Part shown: positions 32,386 to 40,833 of the stretch, one piece after another
Position numbering within the stretch: position 1 is the first letter of the stretch
Layout of the letters: every line of letters starts with the position of its first letter
NCBI GenBank assembly: GCA_965658615.1
Contig: CBFHSX010000001.1
Location: 1 to 64,000 of the forward strand
DNA: 64,000 bases
Reading direction: 5' to 3'
From: UBA8337 sp965658615
GTDB lineage: Bacteria > Pseudomonadota > Alphaproteobacteria > RS24
Position numbers and translations under genes: made by a program
The notes under the pieces: model-generated
Told to the model about the DNA's origin: nothing
What the model saw: only the letters and a program-made list of their open reading frames with translations
Database searches by the model: none

Positions 32386-34164
32386 CTATGTCTTGATATG
32401 CACCGCATCATCATGGTCGTGCTGCCAGACCGTGCGCGTCACCATGCGCGCATGGGCAAATAAATCGGCCTCATGAATAATGCCGACCAGCACGCCGCCA
32501 TCCAATACCGGCACGCCCTCGCCGATAAAATCGCGCATGGCGGTTTGCGCGAAAAGCGCATTATCATCGGCTTGCAGGATAAGCGGTGTGCGCTCTTGCA
32601 GCGGCAAACACATGGCGTCCAAGGGTTGGCTGACCAAATCATAGAGGCATAATTTACCGGCCCATTGGCCATCATCACCGACCAGATGCGCCTCGGCGCA
32701 ATGCGCGGCGGCCATACGCTCAATCGCCGTGCCGACACTGACACTGGCTGGCAGGTTGAGATAATCGGGCGACATCAGCGCCGTTACCTTGGTCGATTGC
32801 AGCGCCAAACTTTCGCGCCCCAATGATAAATCAACCCCTTTGGCCAGCAATTGCGGCTCAAAAATCGAGCGCATATAAAGCCGCGATGACAGGAGATTGG
32901 CCGTGACAATAGTCACCATCATCGCCGTGGTGGCAGCGTAATTTTGCGACAATTCAAAGCCCAAAAGAATGACCGCCAAAGGCGCGCCCAACACAGAGCT
33001 GGCCATCGCCGCCATGCCCGCCAGCACGAACAGCCCATTATCGGGCGCATAGCCGGTCAACGGTTCGAAACTGCCAAACAGGGCCGCCACCAGCCCGCCC
33101 AAAGCGGCACCGATAAACAAAGACGGTGCAACGACGCCGCCGTGAAACACCATGGTCAGGCAAATGCCGGTGGCGAGAATTTTCAAAACCAGCAAGGCCA
33201 GCATATGGCCGGTAGGCACCTCGCCTTGCAACAGCGCGGCAATCGTGTCGAGACCCGGCCCCAAAAGCGAAGGCGCGAAATGCGCCAGCGCTCCCATGGC
33301 CAGACCGGCCAGCAGCGGGCGCGCGCCATAGGGGATGCGGCTTTCATTGATAAGCCGGCGCAGCCGGTTGATAAAGCGCATCACCGCCACTGCCAAGAGA
33401 CCGGCAAATCCGCCCAGCAGCAAAAGCAGGATGATATCGAGCGGCCCGGCCATGCGCGTCTCAAGCGTCGGCAGCAGGGTGATATGCAGGCTCAATACTT
33501 CGCCGGCCAGCACATAAGCCGTCGCCGAGGCAATGGTTACGGGGGCGAAAAATCTGAGGCTGTAATGGCGCAGCACCACCTCATGGGCAAATAAAATACC
33601 GGCCAAGGGCGCACTAAACGCTGCCGATATGGCCGCCGCAACACCGGCTCCCAACGCCATTTCACCATATTGCGGCGTCAGATTGACCAGTCTTTTAGTG
33701 GTCGCGGCAAGGCTCGCACCCAATACCACAAGCGGGCCGTAAAGCCCGGTGGTCGAACCGCCGCCCAGCGCCAAAATGCTTTTCAGCAAAGAAACATATC
33801 CGGCTGTGCGCGAGACCTGCGGGTCGGGCTGATGCGCGGCGTGGATGACATCGGCAAGCTCCACCGGTTGTTGCGGTCTCAACCAAACCAACAGCCCGCC
33901 GACCGCCAGACCGGCCACTCCCGGCACCAGAAAATAAGTCAGATGAAACCCCTGCCAGCCGACACGGCCCGGCTCGCTATCGGCCTGCCAAAGCGACAGC
34001 AGAAAGTCCACCGCGCCGAAAGACAATATGGCGGCATAGGCGACAATCACACCCAGCACCACGCCAATCGCTGTAATGCCGAGGCCGTGGCGCAGGCGCG
34101 CCATCATGCCGGTCATTTGCTCATGCGTATAGTCGCGCAGAGCAGCGAGTTTTTTATTCCTCAT
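32386..34164 (-). CDS. ClC-family chloride channel/transporter with CBS domains
   Basis: The 592-residue protein has the ClC membrane domain (about 1-430, more than ten hydrophobic segments) followed by two CBS domains (about 450-590). The conserved filter segment GGVVAPSLFIGAALGG near 325-340 is present. The usual GKEGP segment reads GLYGP (140-144), so Tyr142 replaces the gating glutamate and the Glu needed for H+/Cl- exchange is missing. The first GSGIP motif is also not recognisable. This suggests a channel-like or altered transport mode. The Met at 34164 is preferred over an upstream TTG. Confidence 0.88.
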   Translation of the reverse strand: MRNKKLAALRDYTHEQMTGMMARLRHGLGITAIGVVLGVIVAYAAILSFGAVDFLLSLWQADSEPGRVGWQGFHLTYFLVPGVAGLAVGGLLVWLRPQQPVELADVIHAAHQPDPQVSRTAGYVSLLKSILALGGGSTTGLYGPLVVLGASLAATTKRLVNLTPQYGEMALGAGVAAAISAAFSAPLAGILFAHEVVLRHYSLRFFAPVTIASATAYVLAGEVLSLHITLLPTLETRMAGPLDIILLLLLGGFAGLLAVAVMRFINRLRRLINESRIPYGARPLLAGLAMGALAHFAPSLLGPGLDTIAALLQGEVPTGHMLALLVLKILATGICLTMVFHGGVVAPSLFIGAALGGLVAALFGSFEPLTGYAPDNGLFVLAGMAAMASSVLGAPLAVILLGFELSQNYAATTAMMVTIVTANLLSSRLYMRSIFEPQLLAKGVDLSLGRESLALQSTKVTALMSPDYLNLPASVSVGTAIERMAAAHCAEAHLVGDDGQWAGKLCLYDLVSQPLDAMCLPLQERTPLILQADDNALFAQTAMRDFIGEGVPVLDGGVLVGIIHEADLFAHARMVTRTVWQHDHDDAVHIKT

Positions 34165-34242
34165 AAACCAGACCCTACACAAGGATTCGACGCTGTCAAA
34201 AAACCCTTTTCATGGGTGCATGGCCGCATTAATGTCGGGCGC

Positions 34243-34824
34243 ATGTTACGCATATTATACGACCACACGCTGGCGCTTGCCGGACATCGCCATGCCGGTG
34301 GTTGGCTGGCCGCCATATCCTTTATCGAAAGCTCGGTGTTCCCCATCCCGCCTGATATTATGCTCATCCCCATGGTGTTGGCCGAGCGCAGCAAGGCATG
34401 GGCCTATGCGCTTATTTGCACATTGGCCTCCGTGCTGGGCGCGCTGCTGGGCTATGCCATCGGCTATGCGCTTTGGGAAAGCGTCGGCCAGCCGATTATC
34501 GCCTTTTACAATGGCGCGGCGGCGTTTGATAAATTCACCGGCTTTTACGACCAATGGGGCGCGTGGATTGTACTGGCGGCAGCGATTTCTTTTCTGCCTT
34601 ATAAGGTCGCAACCATTGCCAGCGGCGTCGCCGGTCTGGCTCTTATACCCTTTCTGCTGGCCAGCATTGCCGGACGCGGCATCCGCTTTTTCGCCGTGGC
34701 CGGACTGATTTATTTCTTCGGCCCGCAAATTCGTCAATTGATCGATCGCTATTTCAACATATTATCGCTGGCTTTTGTCGCGCTTTTGCTTATCGGCTTT
34801 TTACTGATCGGGGCAATGGCATGA
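34243..34824 (+). CDS. YqaA/DedA-family membrane protein
   Basis: The 193-residue protein has the DedA/VTT (SNARE-associated Golgi) pattern: GGWLAAISFIESSVFPIPPDIMLIPMVL near residues 18-45, then re-entrant and membrane segments with AAAISFLPYKVATIASG. YqaA/DedA proteins are flippases or transporters, with several linked to lipid transport. Its start overlaps nothing and the ribosome site is weak; ATG 34243 is the first in-frame Met of the conserved region. Its stop overlaps the dsbB start (ATGA), so the three genes from here to coq7 form one unit. Confidence 0.82.
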   Translation: MLRILYDHTLALAGHRHAGGWLAAISFIESSVFPIPPDIMLIPMVLAERSKAWAYALICTLASVLGALLGYAIGYALWESVGQPIIAFYNGAAAFDKFTGFYDQWGAWIVLAAAISFLPYKVATIASGVAGLALIPFLLASIAGRGIRFFAVAGLIYFFGPQIRQLIDRYFNILSLAFVALLLIGFLLIGAMA

Positions 34825-35309
34825 AGCGCCTCTCACTCCGCCAACAAATCAGCGTCACTTTTGCGCTGTGTTTCATCGTTATCGGCACGGCGCTGGCCAG
34901 TGAAATTTATGGCGGGCTTATCCCTTGCGCCTTGTGTTTAAAACAACGCATCCCCTATTATCTGGCCCTGCCCTTGCTGGCTCTGGCTTTTTTCCATGCC
35001 CCGCGCGGCCGTGCCGCAGCCGAAGGGCTGCTGCACACGGTTGGGATTATCTTCCTTATCGGGGCCGGGCTTGGCATTTATCACGCGGGTATTGAATATG
35101 GCAGCTGGGCCGGACCGGCCACTTGTGGCGGCGGCGGCAGCTTGGCACCTTCCACGGAGGCGCTTTTTAAAGCGCTGGAGGGCGGCTCTATGGTGCGCTG
35201 TGATGCCCCAGCCTGGACCCTGTTCGGCATCTCGCTGGCGGGTTATAATGCCATAGCAAGTCTGGCGATTGCCTTTATTGCATTTCGGCCTGTCACCTCG
35301 GAGGACTGA
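34821..35309 (+). CDS. dsbB: Disulfide bond formation protein B
   Basis: DsbB reoxidises DsbA in the periplasm and passes electrons to ubiquinone at the inner membrane. The 162-residue protein has four hydrophobic segments, the CALC redox pair (C36, C39) and the second cysteine pair C102 (TCGGGG) and C127 (RCDAP). The gene is fused by ATGA overlap to the YqaA gene and directly abuts coq7. A ubiquinone-synthesis gene downstream of a ubiquinone-using enzyme is a sensible grouping. Confidence 0.92.
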   Translation: MKRLSLRQQISVTFALCFIVIGTALASEIYGGLIPCALCLKQRIPYYLALPLLALAFFHAPRGRAAAEGLLHTVGIIFLIGAGLGIYHAGIEYGSWAGPATCGGGGSLAPSTEALFKALEGGSMVRCDAPAWTLFGISLAGYNAIASLAIAFIAFRPVTSED

Positions 35310-35837
35310 ATGAGCCAAACACGCCTGAACGAAATGATCCGCGTCGACCATGCCGGTGAGCATGGGGCGGTGCGTATTTATGACGGGCAATTGGCGGTGT
35401 TCGACAAAATTCCGGGCATGGAAAAAACCGCCGAGCTGGTGCGCCATATGGCCGAACAAGAAGAAGAGCATTTGTCGCATTTCGATAATCTGATTGTCGC
35501 GCGTGATATTCGCCCGACGGCTTTTGGCCCGCTATGGGATGTTGCCGGTTTTACGCTGGGCGCGGTCACGGCGTTGATGGGCGAGAAAGCCGCCATGGCC
35601 TGCACAGCGGCAGTCGAGACCGAGATTGACGCGCATTATGCCGCGCAATTGGACGAATTGGAAAACGGCACCGATGAGGATTTGCGCATGACGATTGAAA
35701 AGTTTCGCGCCGATGAAGCGGCGCATCGCGACACGGCGCTTGAACATGGCGCAGCGGAAACGCCGGGCTATGAAATGATGAGCAAGCTCATCCGTTTTGG
35801 CTGCCGCGTTGCCATTCGCGCCTCGGAAAAAATCTAG
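35310..35837 (+). CDS. coq7: 2-polyprenyl-3-methyl-6-methoxy-1,4-benzoquinone monooxygenase (Coq7)
   Basis: Coq7 is the diiron hydroxylase that adds the C6 hydroxyl in ubiquinone synthesis. The 175-residue product has the diiron ligands in sequence: RVDHAGEHGAVRIY (E17 region), EQEEEHLSHF, AAVETEIDAHY and DEAAHRDTALEHGA. The ribosome site TCGGAGGACTGA lies within the dsbB tail, and the genes are adjacent without gap. It fits an oxygen-using lineage. Confidence 0.95.
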   Translation: MSQTRLNEMIRVDHAGEHGAVRIYDGQLAVFDKIPGMEKTAELVRHMAEQEEEHLSHFDNLIVARDIRPTAFGPLWDVAGFTLGAVTALMGEKAAMACTAAVETEIDAHYAAQLDELENGTDEDLRMTIEKFRADEAAHRDTALEHGAAETPGYEMMSKLIRFGCRVAIRASEKI

Positions 35838-35845
35838 CTTATATC

Positions 35846-36448
35846 TTACGGCTCGAGTTCCGTATCCCAATAGAGATAGTCCTGCCAGCTTTCATGGCAG
35901 TAATTGGGGGGGAATTTGCGACCGTTTTCGTGCAGCTCATAGACATTGGGCTGGCGCGGCGTGAGGCGCGGCACCATGCCCGCTTGTTTCGGCATGCGGC
36001 CGCCTTTGCGCAAATTGCACGGGCTGCACGCGGCCACAACATTTTCCCAAGTGGTGCGGCCACCGGCGCGGCGCGGGATAACATGGTCAAAGGTCAAATC
36101 GCCCGGCGCGCCGCAATACTGGCATTCAAAGCCGTCGCGCAAGAACACGTTAAAGCGGGTAAAAGCCGGGTGTTTGGGCGGCTTCACATAGGTTTTCAGC
36201 GAAACAACGGAAGGCAGCATGAACTCGGTCGAGGGCGAATGCACGACGGTGTCGTAATGCGAGACAATATTGACCCGATCCAGCACCACCGCTTTCAGTG
36301 TGTCCTGCCACGACCACAGCGATAAAGGATAATAGCTCAAAGGACGAAAATCGGCGTTCAGAACAAGCGCCGGGCACGACGCCGGATTGCGGAAATCCGG
36401 CGGGGCTGCTTTCACAAATTCAATTGCGTCAGTTCCGGTCTTTTGCAT
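35846..36448 (-). CDS. HNH endonuclease family protein
   Basis: The 200-residue protein has a HNH nuclease domain (about residues 110-165) with CQYCGAPGDLTFDHVIPRRAGG and a second Cys pair AACSPCNLRKGG, the zinc-binding four-Cys form. The N-terminal part (VLNADFRPLSYYPLSLWSWQDTLKAVVLDRV) is typical of the broad family of chromosomal HNH proteins that occur in most alphaproteobacteria, so it is not a sign of a phage or restriction system. A promoter lies 59-86 bases upstream. Confidence 0.92.
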   Translation of the reverse strand: MQKTGTDAIEFVKAAPPDFRNPASCPALVLNADFRPLSYYPLSLWSWQDTLKAVVLDRVNIVSHYDTVVHSPSTEFMLPSVVSLKTYVKPPKHPAFTRFNVFLRDGFECQYCGAPGDLTFDHVIPRRAGGRTTWENVVAACSPCNLRKGGRMPKQAGMVPRLTPRQPNVYELHENGRKFPPNYCHESWQDYLYWDTELEP

Positions 36449-36506
36449 GTTCGTTTCCCGTGTTCACCTCTTTATCGGATACGCACGACTCACATCGCCA
36501 TTCCCT

Positions 36507-36534
36507 ATTATGCCCTAAAACAGGCATATGTAAA
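36507..36534 (-). promoter_or_regulatory. Predicted promoter of the HNH gene
   Basis: On the minus strand TTTACA (36529-36534) and CATAAT (36507-36512) are 16 bases apart, each matching five of six consensus bases. Confidence 0.6.
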
Positions 36535-36588
36535 AAATGTGACATAAGGTTGCATAAGCACGGGGCCGAAAACAAGCGGTAACGGGGT

Positions 36589-37227
36589 TTATTTGCCCCG
36601 CGCTTCGGCCAATTCGCCATTGTAAAACGACCAGAGGAGGCGTGCCGCCGCACCGCGATAGGGCTGCCAGCGTTGCGCAAAATCGGCCAGCGCCGCCGCG
36701 CTCGGCTTATCGTCGAGCCCATACATCATGCGCACGCCATGCTGCAGCGCCAAATCACCGGCCGGAAACATATCGGCGCGGCGCAACACAAACAGCAGGT
36801 AACATTCGGCTGTCCACGGGCCAATGCCGGTAATGGCGACCAGCGTGTTATAAATCGTCTCATTATCGGCGCGGTCGAGCTTTTTGAGGTCCAGGTCACC
36901 ACTGAGCACGGCCTCGGCCAGAATCCGCAAATAACGCTGCTTGGGGCGCGACAGGCCTACACCGCGCAACGTCGCATCATCCAGCGCCAAAAGATTTTCC
37001 GGCCGCAAATCGCCCATCGCTTCTTGAAAGCGGCCGAAAATCGTCTCGGCCGCGGCGGTCGAGACTTGCTGACTGACCAAAAGCTGCGCCAGCCCGGGAA
37101 AGCCAACGATTTTTTTGCGCAGGGGCGGCGTGCCGTATTTTTCAAACGCCGCCGCCAACGGCTTGTCATTCTCGGCCAAATGCGCCAGCGCTATGGTTAA
37201 ATCTTTTTCATTTTTATATATTTGCAT
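36589..37227 (-). CDS. DNA-3-methyladenine glycosylase II (AlkA-like, HhH-GPD)
   Basis: The 212-residue protein has the HhH-GPD fold: VSQQVSTAAAETIFGRF near 52-68, the hairpin and GPW segment LVAITGIGPWTAECYLLF near 128-145, and a catalytic Asp in FPAGDLALQHG near 156. It should remove alkylated purines from DNA. It is shorter than E. coli AlkA, lacking its extra N-terminal domain. Its ATG (37227-37225 on the minus strand) overlaps the sequence CATG shared with an upstream GluQRS Met. The GluQRS start is therefore taken further in. Confidence 0.92.
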   Translation of the reverse strand: MQIYKNEKDLTIALAHLAENDKPLAAAFEKYGTPPLRKKIVGFPGLAQLLVSQQVSTAAAETIFGRFQEAMGDLRPENLLALDDATLRGVGLSRPKQRYLRILAEAVLSGDLDLKKLDRADNETIYNTLVAITGIGPWTAECYLLFVLRRADMFPAGDLALQHGVRMMYGLDDKPSAAALADFAQRWQPYRGAAARLLWSFYNGELAEARGK

Positions 37228-37258
37228 GGGCGACGATTATGACGCATGGATAGGCACA

Positions 37259-38170
37259 ATGGAAGCGCCGCAAAAATTTAAAACACGATTTGCCCCCAGC
37301 CCAAATGGCTGGCTGCATTTGGGCCATGCCTATTCGGCCCTGATGGGCGCGCGCGATGCGGCGGCGGCAGGCGGGCAATTTTTGCTGCGCATTGAGGATA
37401 TTGATGTCGGTCGCGCACGGCCGCATTTTGTTGATGGCATTTATCAAGACCTTGACTGGCTGGGGCTGGATTGGCCGGAACCGGTCATGGTGCAATCGGA
37501 GCGCTTTGCGGTTTACGAAGCGGCGCTCAAAAAACTGCGCGACGCCGAATTGGTCTATCCCTGCTGGGCGACACGGCGCGACATCCATGCTGCGCTGCAC
37601 GACAAACATGCCGATAAAAACGATTGGCCCCGCGACCCTGATGGCGCGCCGCTTTATCCGGGCCTGTATCGCAATATGGCCGAAAGCGAGCAAAAGCGGC
37701 TGATGTGGGAGGGCGACGGCTATGCCTGGCGCCTCAATATGCAAAAAGCACTGCTGCTGGCGGAAGAAAAATCACCGGACCCGTTGAGCTATACCGAGTT
37801 GGGCGGCGGCACACCGGCGCGCCTGCCGCTCAATCCCGCCGCCTATGGCGATGTGGTGCTGGCGCGCAAGGATGTGCCGACCTCCTATCACCTCGCCGTG
37901 GTCATTGATGATGCGGCGCAAGGCATTAGCCAAGTGACGCGTGGGCAAGACCTCGCACCTGCCACCGCCATTCACCGGCTCTTGCAAGTGCTGCTTGAAC
38001 TGCCTGAGCCGGTCTATCACCACCATGCGCTGGTGCGCGATACAGCCGGGCGACGGCTGTCAAAACAGGCCGGCGATAGCGGCTTTCGTGACTTGCGCCA
38101 GCAAGGCATGCCGCGCGCGGCAGTGCTGGCCCTTTTGCCGCCGCCAATCGGCACGGGTGCAACGCTCTAG
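37259..38170 (+). CDS. gluQ: Glutamyl-Q tRNA(Asp) synthetase (GluQRS)
   Basis: The enzyme attaches Glu to queuosine in tRNA-Asp; it is a short paralogue of GluRS that lacks the anticodon domain. The 303-residue product has FAPSPNGWLHLGHA with HIGH-like HLGH at 20-23, a zinc-region Cys in VYPCWATRRD, and the KMSKS-like GRRLSKQAG near 265. Only one of the expected Cys ligands is present: the second is Ala and the later YPG-Cys is Leu-Tyr. The start at ATG 37259 has a reasonable AGG site; 37226 would add 11 residues but overlap the divergent gene's start codon. Confidence 0.9.
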   Translation: MEAPQKFKTRFAPSPNGWLHLGHAYSALMGARDAAAAGGQFLLRIEDIDVGRARPHFVDGIYQDLDWLGLDWPEPVMVQSERFAVYEAALKKLRDAELVYPCWATRRDIHAALHDKHADKNDWPRDPDGAPLYPGLYRNMAESEQKRLMWEGDGYAWRLNMQKALLLAEEKSPDPLSYTELGGGTPARLPLNPAAYGDVVLARKDVPTSYHLAVVIDDAAQGISQVTRGQDLAPATAIHRLLQVLLELPEPVYHHHALVRDTAGRRLSKQAGDSGFRDLRQQGMPRAAVLALLPPPIGTGATL

Positions 38171-38242
38171 ATGAGACTTTAGATAAGTCTTTGCCTGCGC
38201 GCGGCGAAGGGCTACATAAAGCGCAAAGGAAAGGACGTCATC

Positions 38243-38431
38243 ATGAGTTTCGTCAATCTGCTGATCCCGGTCGGGCTGGCCGCCGTGACGCTGGTGCTGC
38301 TGGCCGGTCTTTACAATATGCTGAAGGACGGCTCGGCCTCGACCTCGCAAAAGCTGATGCGCTGGCGCGTCGGCCTACAATTTGCCACTGTCGTGCTGGT
38401 TATGTTGGGCTTTTATCTTTCCGGCCATTAG
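38243..38431 (+). CDS. HIG1-domain twin-transmembrane protein
   Basis: The 62-residue protein has two membrane segments (about 5-25 and 45-60) joined by a short loop containing QKLMRWRVGLQ, the HIG1 motif. In mitochondria, HIG1-domain proteins associate with the bc1-oxidase supercomplex; bacterial counterparts are short and common next to PduO-type adenosyltransferase genes in alphaproteobacteria. AAGGAAAGGA precedes ATG 38243. It lies 14 bases before that adenosyltransferase gene. Confidence 0.85.
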   Translation: MSFVNLLIPVGLAAVTLVLLAGLYNMLKDGSASTSQKLMRWRVGLQFATVVLVMLGFYLSGH

Positions 38432-38445
38432 GGCACACTCGCATC

Positions 38446-39012
38446 ATGGTAAAGCTGACAAAAATATACACACGCAGCGGCGATGACGGCACCACCATGC
38501 TGGCCGATGGCTCGCGCCGCGCCAAGCATGACCATCGGGTTGCGTGCTATGGCGCGGTCGATGAAGCCAATGCGGCGCTCGGCATGGCGCGGCTGCATAC
38601 GGACGATATGGCTGAATTGGATGCGTTGCTGGCGCGCTTGCAAAATGATTTTTTCGATCTGGGGGCTGACCTCGCAACACCTGAAACCGATAAATTCGAG
38701 CCCTTGCGTATCACACCGGCGCAAGTTGAGCGGCTGGAAAACGAGATTGATGCGCTCAACGAAGACATCCCGCCGCTTGACAGTTTCGTGCTGCCCGGCG
38801 GCACAGCGGCAGCGGCGCATCTACATTTGGCCCGCACATTAATCCGCAAGGCCGAGCGCATGCTCTCAGCCGCAAGCGATGCCGGCGATGTGTTTTCCGA
38901 TCCGGCACGCCAATATATCAATCGTGCATCCGATCTTTTATTCGTCGCCGCCCGCGCCGCCAATGCAAACGGCGCAAAAGACGTCAAATGGGTGCCCGGC
39001 GCCAATCGTTAG
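38446..39012 (+). CDS. Cob(I)yrinic acid a,c-diamide adenosyltransferase, PduO type
   Basis: The enzyme transfers adenosyl from ATP to cob(I)alamin to make adenosylcobalamin. The 188-residue protein has TKIYTRSGDDGTTML (ATP loop, 4-18), the middle VDEANAALG, LPGGTAAAAHLHLARTLIRKAERM (about 117-140) and the YINRASDLLFVAARAAN end, all typical of PduO/MMAB. It fits cobST in this window. An inverted repeat lies just after its stop (GTCTGC 39012-39017 with GCAGAC 39036-39041). Confidence 0.92.
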   Translation: MVKLTKIYTRSGDDGTTMLADGSRRAKHDHRVACYGAVDEANAALGMARLHTDDMAELDALLARLQNDFFDLGADLATPETDKFEPLRITPAQVERLENEIDALNEDIPPLDSFVLPGGTAAAAHLHLARTLIRKAERMLSAASDAGDVFSDPARQYINRASDLLFVAARAANANGAKDVKWVPGANR

Positions 39013-39142
39013 TCTGCTTTTTTGCGCGTTTTGACGCAGACCTCAAAACGGCTGCTTCATTGACTTATATCGGCCAATTGCCTAAACCTTCGGGCAAGAC
39101 ACGCCGCCTATGGGCGTGTGGACTTTGAGTGGAGATAGAAGC

Positions 39143-39892
39143 ATGAAAATCCTTGTCCCCGTGAAACGCGTGGTGGACTACAATGTCAAAATCCGGGTGA
39201 AAGCGGACCAGACCGGCGTAGACCTCGCCAATGTAAAAATGTCGATGAACCCGTTTTGCGAAATCGCGGTTGAAGAGGCCGTGCGCCTGCAAGAAGCCGG
39301 CACAGCAACGGAAATCATCGTTGTTTCAGTCGGCCCGACACAGGCCCAAGAAACCATCCGTACCGGCCTCGCCATGGGTGCCGATCGCGGTATCCTTGTA
39401 AAAACCGATGATGATTTGGAGCCGCTGGGCATTGCCAAAGTATTGAAAGCGGTTGTCGAAGCCGAAAGCCCGGATTTGGTTATCCTCGGCAAACAGGCCA
39501 TTGATGGCGATAATAACCAGACCGGTCAAATGCTGGCCGCGCTGCTGGGCTGGAGCCAAGGCACATTTGCTTCCGAATTGGGTATTGAGGGCGATAAGAT
39601 TAACGTCACCCGCGAGATTGATGGCGGCCTGCAAAATGTGAAAATCAATGCACCGGCCATTATCACCACTGATTTGCGCCTCAATGAGCCGCGTTATGCT
39701 TCGCTGCCGAATATTATGAAAGCGAAGAAAAAACCGATCGACGAAAAAGAGCTGGCAGAATATGGCGTTGACGCCGCGCCGCGTCTCGAAATCGTCAAAG
39801 TCACCGAACCGCCCGTGCGCGAAGCCGGTGTCAAAGTTGAAACCGTCGGCGAACTGGTCGACAAGCTGAAAAACGAAGCAGGAGTTTTGTAA
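39143..39892 (+). CDS. etfB: Electron transfer flavoprotein subunit beta
   Basis: EtfB with EtfA takes electrons from acyl-CoA dehydrogenases and passes them to ETF-ubiquinone oxidoreductase. The 249-residue protein starts MKILVPVKRVVDYNVKIRVK and has the AMP-binding VSVGPTQAQETIRTGLAMGADRGI and the recognition-loop segment near residues 190-200 with LNEPRYASLPNIMKAKKKPI. The start 39143 has TGGAG upstream. Its stop shares bases with etfA (TAATG), so the pair is one operon. Confidence 0.96.
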   Translation: MKILVPVKRVVDYNVKIRVKADQTGVDLANVKMSMNPFCEIAVEEAVRLQEAGTATEIIVVSVGPTQAQETIRTGLAMGADRGILVKTDDDLEPLGIAKVLKAVVEAESPDLVILGKQAIDGDNNQTGQMLAALLGWSQGTFASELGIEGDKINVTREIDGGLQNVKINAPAIITTDLRLNEPRYASLPNIMKAKKKPIDEKELAEYGVDAAPRLEIVKVTEPPVREAGVKVETVGELVDKLKNEAGVL

Positions 39893-40833
39893 TGAATACG
39901 CTGCTAATTGCTGAACATGATAATGCCAATCTGGCCGATGCCACGGTGAAAGCCGTCACGGCCGCCGCCCAAATGGGCGGTGAATGCCATGTGCTGGTCG
40001 CCGGTGCCGGTTGCGCCGGTGTTGCCGATCAGGCCGCCAAGCTGGACGGTGTCGCCAAAGTACTGTTGGCCGATGACGCCCAATATGACAAACAATTGGC
40101 CGAACCGATGGCCGCTCTGGTTGTCTCCATGGCGGACGGTTACGCAACCATCGCCACACCGGCATCGACCAATGGCAAAAACTTTACGCCGCGCATTGCT
40201 GCGCTTCTGGATTGCAGTCAGGTTTCTGACATTACGGCCGTTATCGACGCCACGACATTTGAGCGCCCGATCTATGCCGGTAACGCCATCCAGACCGTGA
40301 AAGTCAATGAAGGCAAAAAAGCCATCACTATCCGCTCGACGGCTTTTGCCGCCGCTGCGGATACAGGCAGTGCGACCGTTGAAGCGGTTGGCGCGGCTGA
40401 CAATCCGGGCCTGTCGGAATTTGTTTCCGAAGAGCTGACCAAATCGGACCGTCCTGAACTGACCTCGGCGAAAGTCGTTGTCTCGGGCGGGCGCGGCATG
40501 CAGTCGGGCGAAAACTTCCCGATGCTGGAAAAAGTCGCCGATAAGCTGGGCGCCGCTGTCGGTGCCTCGCGCGCCGCGGTTGATGCGGGCTTTGTGCCGA
40601 ATGATTATCAGGTCGGCCAAACCGGTAAGGTTGTCGCGCCGGAGCTGTATATTGCGGTCGGTATTTCCGGCGCCATTCAGCATTTGGCCGGTATGAAGGA
40701 TTCGAAAGTCATTGTTGCCATCAACAAAGACGAAGAAGCACCGATTTTCCAAGTTGCCGATTACGGTCTGGTCGCTGACCTGTTTACCGCCGTGCCGGAA
40801 CTGGAAGACGAATTGGGCAAGGCCGGTCTGTAA
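39892..40833 (+). CDS. etfA: Electron transfer flavoprotein subunit alpha
   Basis: The 313-residue subunit binds FAD. The C-terminal FAD motif is intact: VVSGGRGMQSGENFPMLEKVADKLGAAVGASRAAVDAGFVPNDYQVGQTGK spans about residues 200-250, with GISGAIQHLAGMKDSKVIVAINKDEEAPIF following. N-terminal halves show the shared ETF fold. A perfect 11-base hairpin spans its stop codon. The 3-hydroxyacyl-CoA dehydrogenase gene follows after 31 bases, which links electron transfer to beta-oxidation. Confidence 0.96.
   Translation: MNTLLIAEHDNANLADATVKAVTAAAQMGGECHVLVAGAGCAGVADQAAKLDGVAKVLLADDAQYDKQLAEPMAALVVSMADGYATIATPASTNGKNFTPRIAALLDCSQVSDITAVIDATTFERPIYAGNAIQTVKVNEGKKAITIRSTAFAAAADTGSATVEAVGAADNPGLSEFVSEELTKSDRPELTSAKVVVSGGRGMQSGENFPMLEKVADKLGAAVGASRAAVDAGFVPNDYQVGQTGKVVAPELYIAVGISGAIQHLAGMKDSKVIVAINKDEEAPIFQVADYGLVADLFTAVPELEDELGKAGL

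Noticed and set aside
35846..36448. HNH gene as a restriction or phage marker
   Set aside because: The protein is the widespread chromosomal HNH type with housekeeping neighbours and no methyltransferase or phage gene next to it.
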